A stretch of 64,000 bases of DNA from CALXVA01 sp944392465. Its GTDB lineage: Bacteria > Bacillota > Clostridia > TANB77 > CAG-508. Below the pieces are notes generated by a model that searched no databases, had not been told where the DNA came from, and worked only from the letters and a program-made list of their open reading frames with translations. The stretch is taken from NCBI GenBank assembly GCA_963931155.1, contig OZ006978.1:1054001-1118000 (forward strand), in the 5' to 3' direction. Positions 53,157-60,582 of the stretch are shown here, in pieces. How positions within the stretch are numbered: the stretch's first letter is position 1; each line of letters begins with the position of its first letter. The position numbers and the translations under genes were made by a program.

Positions 53157-55640
53157 ATAAAAAATAGACCTGTTTGCATTGCTTCCATTTTTTATATAAT
53201 TGGAATATTAATAGGGCTATACTGTAGTAAAATAGGTATAGTTTTTTTATGTTGCATTTTTATAATTTTATTTATCATATTTTTGTGTATTTGGAAAAAA
53301 GCTAAAGTGATATGGTTAGTTATACTATTTATATTAATTTTTGGAATAATATATATTAGCTTTCTGGAAAAAGATTATAATAAAACATATAACGAAGTAT
53401 CAGGAGAGAAAACTGTTGAAGCTATAGTAGTATCAGAACAAGAAAATAAAGATTATAAATATACTTATACAATTATGATAGAGAAAATTATAAGTAATGC
53501 TGAAAAAAATAATAATGTGTTAAATACAGTTAAAGGAAAAAAATTCATATTAGATGTAAAATTAAAAAATCAAAAATATATACCAAAATTTGGAGATAGG
53601 ATTATAATAAATGGAATTGTGGAAGTTCCAAATTCATCCAGAAATTATAAAGGTTTTGATTATAGAAAGTATTTAAAAACCAAAAAAATTTATGGAACAG
53701 TTGAAGGGGAAAAATTATATAAAGTACATGAAAATGCAGTAAATATTATAAACAGATTTGTTAATTATGTTCAAAACAATATAAAGGTAACATTAAATAA
53801 AATTTTAAATTATGATGAGGCAAGTTTATGTATAGGAATATTAATAGGAGACAGAACAAATATATCAGAGCAAATAGAAGATGATTTTAAAGAAAGTAAT
53901 TTAACACATATGCTTGCAGTATCAGGCTCACATATTGCTTATATTATAAATGGTTTTGCTATTTTGCTTAGTAAAACAAATAAAAAATTTTCAAAAATAA
54001 TTACAATAGTATTTTTAATTTTTTTCATAATACTTACAGGTTTTACGGCATCTGTTTTAAGAGCTAGTTTTATGGGAATACTGGTATTACTAGCTGGTAT
54101 TTTTTATAAAAAATCAGATACGTTAAACAATCTAGGAATTTCTTCTTTTATAATATTATTAATTAATCCATATACAATATTTGATATAGGTTTTATATTA
54201 TCATTTGCTGGAACATTAGGTATAATTCTATTTGCTGATGTAATTTATAATTATATTTACAAAAAGAAAATCAAAAATATTATTAGTAAAATTAGGAACA
54301 AAAATAACGTTATTTTAAAAATAACAGAAAATAAGGTATTTAAATATATAATAAATTGTTTTTCTATTACCTTATCGGCTAATATATTAATAATACCAAT
54401 CATGGCATATTCATTTAGTAGTTTTTCTTTTACTTTTTGGATATCCAATATTTTAGCAGGTCCTGTTATGGAAATTGTAACAATATATGGATTTGTTGTT
54501 TGTTTTATTTCTGTCATATGTTTTCCATTTGCTAAATTCATAGGAATAGGCTTAAATTTTTTATTATACATTTTAATTAAAATAGCAGAAATTACATCAA
54601 TTATACCAGGAGCATCCATGTATATAAAAACACCTTATTTATTTTCTTGTGTGATTTATTACCTAGTTATTTGGTTTATTTTTATAAAATTTAATTATCA
54701 ATCTTGTTATATAGAAAAAGTAAAAAACAAATTAGCATCTTGCAATAAAATTGTAACTAAAAATACTATCAAAATATTTATAATAATACTTATATTAATT
54801 ACATTTTTTCAAAATTGTATATTTAAAACTATAGTTTGTTCAAGCTTAAAGATTTACTTTATTGATGTTGGACAAGGAGACTCTACATTAATACAAACAC
54901 CATTTGGAAAAAGCATTTTAATAGATGGCGGAGGGAGTGAATTTGGAGAATTCGATGTTGGAGAAAATGTTTTATTACCATATTTATTAGACAGAAGAAT
55001 AACAAGAATAAATTATATGATTATTTCACATTTTGATAGTGACCATGTAAAAGGCTTAATTACAGTTTTAAAAAACTTAAGAGTTGATAATGTAATTATA
55101 TCAAAACAAGGAGAGATTTCTAATAATTTTAGAGAATTTCAAAAAATAATACAAGATAAAAAAATTAAATTAATTATAGCTAAGAAAGGGGATTATTTAA
55201 AAATAGATAACTTAACCCATATACATATATTATTTCCAGAAGAGAATTTGATAAATGATAATATATTAAATAACAATTCAATGGTATTTAAGTTTGTTTC
55301 AAATGATTTTAGTATGTTATTTACAGGAGACATAGAAAAAATTGCAGAAGAAAGAATGATAGAAATATATCAAAATACTAATATGCTTAATTCCGATGTA
55401 TTAAAAGTTGCTCATCATGGTTCTAAAACATCTAGTATAAATTCATTTTTAGAATTAGTTAAACCTTCTATTGCTTTAATAGGGGTGGGGAAAGACAATA
55501 ATTTTGGTCATCCTAATATAGAAGTATTAAATGTTTTAAGAGAATATACAAATAATATTTTAAGAACAGATGAGTTGGGAGAAATAATTATAGAGTGTAA
55601 TGGCAAAAAAATAAATATAAAAAAACATATTAAAAACTAA
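53157..55640 (+). CDS. comEC: ComEC/Rec2-type DNA uptake channel with C-terminal metallo-beta-lactamase domain
   Basis: About 827 residues. N-terminal hydrophobic pair (RPVCIASIFYIIGILIG; VFLCCIFIILFIIFLCIW), an OB-like extracellular domain (about 75-180, with G-D-R-I-I-I-N-G), then the competence membrane domain with MLAVSGSHIAYI and FDIGFILSFAGTLGIILFA. The C-terminal domain begins FIDVGQGDSTLIQTPFGKSI, with S-H-F-D-S-D-H-V-K-G, L-F-T-G-D-I-E and VAHHGSKTSS. It carries transforming DNA across the membrane. No ATG, GTG or TTG exists in frame between the upstream TAA at 53109 and TTG 53283, which is past both hydrophobic segments. GAAAGGAAG (53142-53150) points to ATA 53157 (M-K-N-R-P-V-C), or ATT 53151, as start. 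Confidence 0.88.
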   Translation: MKNRPVCIASIFYIIGILIGLYCSKIGIVFLCCIFIILFIIFLCIWKKAKVIWLVILFILIFGIIYISFLEKDYNKTYNEVSGEKTVEAIVVSEQENKDYKYTYTIMIEKIISNAEKNNNVLNTVKGKKFILDVKLKNQKYIPKFGDRIIINGIVEVPNSSRNYKGFDYRKYLKTKKIYGTVEGEKLYKVHENAVNIINRFVNYVQNNIKVTLNKILNYDEASLCIGILIGDRTNISEQIEDDFKESNLTHMLAVSGSHIAYIINGFAILLSKTNKKFSKIITIVFLIFFIILTGFTASVLRASFMGILVLLAGIFYKKSDTLNNLGISSFIILLINPYTIFDIGFILSFAGTLGIILFADVIYNYIYKKKIKNIISKIRNKNNVILKITENKVFKYIINCFSITLSANILIIPIMAYSFSSFSFTFWISNILAGPVMEIVTIYGFVVCFISVICFPFAKFIGIGLNFLLYILIKIAEITSIIPGASMYIKTPYLFSCVIYYLVIWFIFIKFNYQSCYIEKVKNKLASCNKIVTKNTIKIFIIILILITFFQNCIFKTIVCSSLKIYFIDVGQGDSTLIQTPFGKSILIDGGGSEFGEFDVGENVLLPYLLDRRITRINYMIISHFDSDHVKGLITVLKNLRVDNVIISKQGEISNNFREFQKIIQDKKIKLIIAKKGDYLKIDNLTHIHILFPEENLINDNILNNNSMVFKFVSNDFSMLFTGDIEKIAEERMIEIYQNTNMLNSDVLKVAHHGSKTSSINSFLELVKPSIALIGVGKDNNFGHPNIEVLNVLREYTNNILRTDELGEIIIECNGKKINIKKHIKN

Positions 55641-55720
55641 AAACAAATTATAAACTGTAAGCAATAATTGTATAAAATTAGAAAAAGTTACCATACTAAT
55701 ATTATGAAGGTGAGGAAACT

Positions 55721-56317
55721 ATGAATAAAAAATGGATAATTTATATAATTATAGCTGTTTTAATAAGTGCTTTAATTGGATTTTTAGTATATACTTTTTT
55801 AACTGATGAGAATGAAAAATTACAAGGAACTGATATGATAAGCAAGCGCGAACTCGCTGAGGATAATAATCAAATTAATAATCTTATGGATAATGTAATT
55901 GAGACTTCTGTTCAAGAAGAAAGTATATCTCCAAATGCAATTATTATTAAAAAGGAATATTTTAAAGCTTGTGATCATTTAGTAAGAACAGTAGAGGATA
56001 TACCTGAAATACTTGTCAATGGAACTAAGGAAAACATAGAGGAAGAGTACCCTGGTTGGAAAATAGAAAAATTTAGTCCCTCAGAGATTATTCTTTACAA
56101 AGAACGACAAGGAAATTGTAATGAACATTATGTGGTAAAAAATCATTATGGTGTTATAGGAATTTATGTAATTAATGCAGACGGGAGGGAAATCTTTAAA
56201 GAAGATACAGAAATATCAACTAAATACTTGCCAGAGTCAGATATTGAGTTGTTGAATGAAGGTGTAAAAATTATAGGAAAAACAAAGCTAATTGAGTTTT
56301 TGGAAGACTACGAATAA
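55721..56317 (+). CDS. BofC C-terminal-domain-like membrane-anchored protein
   Basis: 198 residues, ATG behind GAAGGTGAGGAAAC. One N-terminal membrane helix (about 5-27, IIYIIIAVLISALIGFLVYTF), an acidic linker, then EEYPGWKIEKFSPSEIILYK, HYVVKNHYGVIGIYVIN and STKYLPESDIELLNEGVKI ... LEDYE. The C-terminal pattern matches the BofC C-terminal domain of clostridial proteins as I recall it; BofC in Bacillus controls SpoIVB signalling between forespore and mother cell. Assignment is by pattern only. It lies downstream of comEC. Confidence 0.55.
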   Translation: MNKKWIIYIIIAVLISALIGFLVYTFLTDENEKLQGTDMISKRELAEDNNQINNLMDNVIETSVQEESISPNAIIIKKEYFKACDHLVRTVEDIPEILVNGTKENIEEEYPGWKIEKFSPSEIILYKERQGNCNEHYVVKNHYGVIGIYVINADGREIFKEDTEISTKYLPESDIELLNEGVKIIGKTKLIEFLEDYE

Positions 56318-56365
56318 TTGTAAATTGATAGTTAAACTATACTAAAAATAAATCATTATATTAAT

Positions 56366-56420
56366 ATAAAAAAATTCCCTAGTGATAAGTATAAATAATT
56401 TTCAACTTAATACTAGGGAG
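56366..56420 (-). terminator. Terminator for the pgsA transcript
   Basis: TCCCTAGT-gat-AAGT pairs with ACTT-aat-ACTAGGGA; read on the minus strand it is followed by TTTTTTT. It also separates the convergent BofC-like gene. Confidence 0.7.
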
Positions 56421-56454
56421 TATAACTTTTATTAAATATATTATAATTATATTC

Positions 56455-57024
56455 TTAAAATTTTAGATTTTCTTTTTTTAAGTAGCCATCTTGATAAAAT
56501 TGTTTGAAGTACATTACTAAAGAAAATAGAGTTGTTAATATTGCTAAATAGTAAATGTAAACATCAAAATTTAATAAAGGTGCAGATGGATTTATAGTTG
56601 TATTCCAATATTCTATGAATAATGAGCAAACTATTGCAATATAAAATAAAACAGTTGATAATTTGCCATACCATCTACTAGAAACAACTAACTTTTTACC
56701 ATATAGGAAAGATGCTCCAGCAACCATAATTATTTCTTTTGCAAAAACTATTAAAAGCATCCAAAGAGGGATTATACCTTTAAAAGTTAATGATGATAAG
56801 ACTGCTATTTGTGTTGTTTTATCTGCTAAAGGATCTATCAATTTACCAAAGTTAGTTATAAAATTAAATTTTCTTGCAATGCAACCATCAAGAACATCTG
56901 TTAGCCCAGATATTGTTAATACAATAAATGCTGCAATATATTGACCTTTTAATATAAAATATACTATTATTGGTATTAAAAAAAATCTTACTATAGTTAG
57001 TGCGTTTGGAATATTTTTTAACAT
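56455..57024 (-). CDS. pgsA: CDP-diacylglycerol-glycerol-3-phosphate 3-phosphatidyltransferase
   Basis: 189 residues, minus strand, ATG behind AAGGAGC. It starts M-L-K-N-I-P-N-A-L-T-I-V-R-F and has the CDP-alcohol phosphatidyltransferase motif D-G-x2-A-R-x8-G-x3-D-x3-D, seen as DGCIARKFNFITNFGKLIDP then L-A-D. About five membrane helices. It makes phosphatidylglycerol phosphate. Other CDP-alcohol transferases are possible but the N terminus is typical of PgsA. Confidence 0.9.
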   Translation of the reverse strand: MLKNIPNALTIVRFFLIPIIVYFILKGQYIAAFIVLTISGLTDVLDGCIARKFNFITNFGKLIDPLADKTTQIAVLSSLTFKGIIPLWMLLIVFAKEIIMVAGASFLYGKKLVVSSRWYGKLSTVLFYIAIVCSLFIEYWNTTINPSAPLLNFDVYIYYLAILTTLFSLVMYFKQFYQDGYLKKENLKF

Positions 57025-57055
57025 ATAATTGCTCCTTTTTAATTTCCTGATAAAT

Positions 57056-57084
57056 ATTTTAAAGAAAAGAAATTAATTTGTCAA
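57056..57084 (-). promoter_or_regulatory. Promoter for pgsA
   Basis: Minus strand TTGACA (57079-57084), 17-base spacer, TAAAAT (57056-57061). The same bases lie in an inverted repeat AAAGAAAAGAAATTAA / TTAATCTCTTTTCTTT (57061-57105), which may also terminate the upstream clpE-like transcript. Confidence 0.65.
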
Positions 57085-57129
57085 GGAGTTAATCTCTTTT
57101 CTTTAAATAAAAATAATATAAATTTATTG

Positions 57130-59448
57130 TTAAATACTAAAACTTAAATTATTGTTTTCTACTGTAACATTTACTGTACTGCCATCAAGTAATTCTGATT
57201 TTAAAATCATATCAGATATTTCATCTTCAAGATATCTTTGAATAGAACGTCTAAGTGGACGAGCACCATATTTTATATCTGTTCCTTTTTCCAAAAGATA
57301 CATTTTTGCTTCATCAGATATATTTAATGTAATATTTTTATCTAACAATGCTTTTCTAGTATCATTAAGCATTAAATCAACTATTTGTAATAATTCATTA
57401 GGAGTTAATGGTTTAAACATAACAATTTCATCTACTCTATTTAAAAATTCAGGTCTAAATGTTTCTTTTAGAGCATTTAAAATATTGTTATTATTTACGC
57501 CATTTCCACCAAATCCAATTGAATTATTATTTAGATTTGATCCTACATTTGAAGTCATTATTATTATTGTGTTTTCGAAACTAACTGTATTACCTTGTGC
57601 ATCAGTAAGTCTACCATCATCTAATACCTGCAATAAAATATTAAAAACATCTGGATGTGCTTTTTCAATTTCGTCTAAAAGAATTATTGAATAAGGATTT
57701 CTCTTAACTTTTTCAGTTAATTGACCTGCATCATCATAACCAACATATCCTGGAGGGGAACCTATTAATTTAGAAGTAGAATGACTTTCCATATATTCAG
57801 ACATATCTATTCTAATAATAGAATCTTCATTTCCAAACATTTCATAAGCTAAGGTTTTTGCAAGTTCTGTTTTACCTACTCCTGTAGGACCAACAAAGAT
57901 GAAAGAAGGTGGCCTTCTAGTAGTTTTTAAACCTGCACGATTTCGCCTGATAGCACGAGAAACAGAAGCAACAGCATCGTCCTGTCCAACAATTCTTTTA
58001 TGTAGATTTTGTTCTAAATTTAATAGTTTTTGAGTTTCTTCTTCGGTTATTTTAGTTACTGGGATTTTTGTCCAATTTTCAATTACTTCAGCAATATCTT
58101 GAACTGTTAAATTTGTAAGTTCAAGTTTTTGATTTATTTCATTAATTTTTTCGTTTAATGAACATTCTCTAGTTTTAAGTTCTGCAGCTTTTTGATAATC
58201 TTCAGTAGAATCTGCTTGAGCAGCTTCTTCTTTCTCTTCTTGCACCTTAGCTAATTCATTCTTTAAAATTTCAAGTTCATATAATTCTTTATTGTTTAAA
58301 TTAATTCTAGAACATGCTTCATCAAGAATATCTATAGCTTTATCTGGCAAAAATCTATCATGAATATATTTTTCTGACATAATTACAGTTTTTGCAATAA
58401 CATCTGAAGATATTTTTACTTTATGATAATCTTCATAATATTTCTTTATTCCATTTAATATATCTATAGTATCAGAAACTGAAGGTTCTGTAATTATTAC
58501 AGGTTGGAACCTTCTTTCTAATGCTGTATCTTTTTCAATATATTTTCTATATTCTTTTAAAGTAGTAGTACCAATTAATTGGATTTCTCCATTGGCAAGA
58601 GATGGTTTTAAAATGTTTGCAGCATTCATAGAATGTTCTGCATCACCAGCTCCTATAATATTATGAATTTCATCTATAACTAAAATAATATTTCCTAAAG
58701 ATTTACATTCGTCCATAATAGATTTCATTCTTGCTTCAAATTGCCCCCTAAATTGTGTACCGGCAATTATAGCAGTCATATCTAAAAGATATACTTCTTT
58801 ATTTAATAATTTAGCAGGTACTTTTCCTTGAGCGATTCTTATAGCTAATCCTTGAGCAATTGCAGTTTTTCCAACACCAGGTTCTCCAATTAAGCAAGGA
58901 TTATTTTTAGAACGTCTATTTAAAATTTGAACAATTCTTTGTATTTCCTTATCTCTTCCAATCACATCATCTAATTGATGATTTTTGGCTTTTTGCGTTA
59001 AATTAGTTCCAAAAGTATCCAGATTTTTTCTTTTTCTAGAATTTTTTTTATCTACTTTAACACGTTTCTTTTCAGAAGAGTTAGGGTCAGAAGAAGTTTG
59101 TGAACCTTCATTATTAAACATGTTTGAAAAAATTGAGCCTAAAGGTATAGCACCAAATTCTACTCCTTTATTTGTGTTATCATTATCAGATTGCTCCATA
59201 TTATTGTCTAGAACCTCAGGAAAATTCATGTTTTCAGACATGTCCTTAAACATTGATTCAAATTGTTCAGTCATATTATTTAAATCATCTTCTGATAAAT
59301 TTGCTTGTTTCATTAAACTATCTATAGGATTAATTCCTCTTTTTTTAGCACAGTCATAACAATAACCTTCTAAAGTATTTTTTCCATTTTCATCTTTTTT
59401 ATTTATGAAAACAACTGCACTATTTTTTTTACAGTCCGAACATAACAT
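57130..59448 (-). CDS. clpE: ClpE-like AAA+ unfoldase with N-terminal zinc finger
   Basis: 772 residues, minus strand, ATG behind GGAGAAACTAATAA. The N terminus is a zinc finger with two C-x-x-C pairs (L-C-S-D-C-K and Y-C-Y-D-C-A), as in ClpE and unlike the Clp-N repeats of ClpC. Two AAA+ modules follow: D1 with GEPGVGKTAIAQG (about 190) and D2 with GPTGVGKTELAK (about 517). Between them lies a coiled coil with a UVR-like segment (DSTEDYQKAAELKTRE). Arg-finger and sensor regions are intact, including RLTDAQGNTVSFENTIIIMT. It should feed damaged proteins to ClpP. A ClpC of another subtype is the alternative. Confidence 0.85.
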   Translation of the reverse strand: MLCSDCKKNSAVVFINKKDENGKNTLEGYCYDCAKKRGINPIDSLMKQANLSEDDLNNMTEQFESMFKDMSENMNFPEVLDNNMEQSDNDNTNKGVEFGAIPLGSIFSNMFNNEGSQTSSDPNSSEKKRVKVDKKNSRKRKNLDTFGTNLTQKAKNHQLDDVIGRDKEIQRIVQILNRRSKNNPCLIGEPGVGKTAIAQGLAIRIAQGKVPAKLLNKEVYLLDMTAIIAGTQFRGQFEARMKSIMDECKSLGNIILVIDEIHNIIGAGDAEHSMNAANILKPSLANGEIQLIGTTTLKEYRKYIEKDTALERRFQPVIITEPSVSDTIDILNGIKKYYEDYHKVKISSDVIAKTVIMSEKYIHDRFLPDKAIDILDEACSRINLNNKELYELEILKNELAKVQEEKEEAAQADSTEDYQKAAELKTRECSLNEKINEINQKLELTNLTVQDIAEVIENWTKIPVTKITEEETQKLLNLEQNLHKRIVGQDDAVASVSRAIRRNRAGLKTTRRPPSFIFVGPTGVGKTELAKTLAYEMFGNEDSIIRIDMSEYMESHSTSKLIGSPPGYVGYDDAGQLTEKVKRNPYSIILLDEIEKAHPDVFNILLQVLDDGRLTDAQGNTVSFENTIIIMTSNVGSNLNNNSIGFGGNGVNNNNILNALKETFRPEFLNRVDEIVMFKPLTPNELLQIVDLMLNDTRKALLDKNITLNISDEAKMYLLEKGTDIKYGARPLRRSIQRYLEDEISDMILKSELLDGSTVNVTVENNNLSFSI

Positions 59449-59489
59449 TTATTAGTTTCTCCTTTTTATTTTGTATTTATTCAAAGTAT

Positions 59490-59518
59490 ATCATACAGCA
59501 AAATATGATTTAAGTCAA
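59490..59518 (-). promoter_or_regulatory. Promoter for the clpE-like gene
   Basis: Minus strand TTGACT (59513-59518), 17-base spacer, TATGAT (59490-59495). I see no clear CtsR or CIRCE operator. Confidence 0.6.
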
Positions 59519-59588
59519 CAAATTGAAGAAAAGATTAATAAATATTGAATATATTATAAATTAGTGATAAATTATATAAAAAATTTCT

Positions 59589-59606
59589 ATTGGTACATAT
59601 ACCAAT
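59589..59606. promoter_or_regulatory. Operator-like palindrome ATTGGTA-cata-TACCAAT
   Basis: A perfect 7+7 palindrome about 90 bases before the 59694 start, similar to that at 27960-27980 before rsmH. A promoter-like TATACT-rich stretch (59641-59655) lies between it and the gene. Confidence 0.35.
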
Positions 59607-59693
59607 AATGTAAAATAATTGAAAATTATGTAAAAATATAGTATACTATATTTATAACCGTTAAATATTATTTTATAATAGAAAGGTGAAAAA

Positions 59694-60567
59694 ATGAAAA
59701 ATCCAAAGATATTATATATATTAATAAGTATGTTTTGTATATTTGCTGTAATTGCAGGAGTTTATGCACAGTTTGTAGATGTAAGTCATGGAGGACTAGA
59801 CATAACTAGCGAAGTTGAGCAGAGTGCCAATAATATATCAAACAATAATAATAATAATACTCTAGAAACGGATACTCAAACAGAAATAAGAGCTCGGTTT
59901 TAATAATCTATTTACAAATACTTTAAATTTAGGAGATTTTGATACTACTGGAATCCAAAAGATAAATAATGAAGAGGATATAGTATATAGTATTGTAAAT
60001 ATGCAAGAAAGTACAGATAAATATGAATTAAATATGCATATACCAGCTATAAACATTAATGATGAATTAGCATCTACTTTAAACAATTCTACACAAACTA
60101 CATTTATAAACAAAGCAAATGAGATTATAGCAAATACAGAGTCTACTATAAAAACAATTTATAGCATAGATTATGTGGCATATGTAAATGAAAGTATATT
60201 ATCTTTAGTAATAAGGTCTACTTTAAAAGAAGGAAATTCAGCACAAAGGATAATGATTCAAACATATAACTATAATTTAAACACAAATCAAGAAGTGACC
60301 TTAACTGATTTAGCAACAATTAAAAAATTAAATAGAGAAGAAGTAAACAATAAAATTATAGATATAGCGACAGAAGCAAATGAAGAAGCACAGGAACTTC
60401 AAAGTATGGGATATAGTCAAACATATGTAAGAGATTTACAAAGTGATATATATAATATTGATGGTGCTAATGTATATTTCCTAGGGCCAAATAAAGAATT
60501 ATATATTGTATATCCATATGGTAATAGCGAATTTACTTCTGCTATGGATATTGTTTTATTTGAATAG
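59694..60567 (+). CDS. Membrane-anchored DUF4163/DUF3298-like protein, read through a +1 shift at CGG
   Basis: ATG follows GAAAGGTG. Residues 1-67: a membrane helix or signal peptide (about 5-27, ILYILISMFCIFAVIAGVYA) and a low-complexity Asn/Thr linker. At codon 68 the frame meets CGG, then TTT TAA TAA. Skipping C gives R-A-G-F-N-N-L-F-T-N-T and a continuous 290-residue protein to 60567. The extracellular part reads IDYVAYVNESILSLVIRSTL, IQTYNYNLNTNQEVTLTDL and an end (L-Y-I-V-Y-P-Y-G) like the DUF4163-DUF3298 pair found in RsiV and PdaC-type proteins. No catalytic domain is present, so it may sense or bind cell-wall ligands. topB follows after 15 bases. Without the shift only an anchor peptide would be made. 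Confidence 0.72.
59895..59897 (+). other. CGG +1 shift site in the DUF4163/DUF3298-like gene
   Basis: Codon 68, context GCT-CGG-T. Skipping C gives GGT TTT AAT AAT CTA TTT; staying in frame meets two stop codons within three codons. Confidence 0.72.
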
Positions 60568-60582
60568 AGGAAGAGAAGATAA

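Noticed and set aside
53109..53157. Stop-codon readthrough joining the NlpC/P60 protein and ComEC
   Set aside because: The two are in the same frame, but a ribosome binding site precedes the ComEC N terminus and a secreted enzyme fused to a membrane channel is implausible.
3636..59897. The five frame breaks as ordinary sequencing or homopolymer errors
   Set aside because: None lies in a run of identical bases, all are the same event (a C before an in-frame GGT or GGA), and the resulting CGG codon is otherwise unused. A systematic artefact is not fully excluded, and raw reads would settle it.
3636..59897. CGG reassigned to another amino acid (as Trp or Gln in some Firmicutes)
   Set aside because: Simple reassignment would keep the frame, and in every case the zero frame soon meets a stop and loses homology. 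Only the +1 frame continues the protein.
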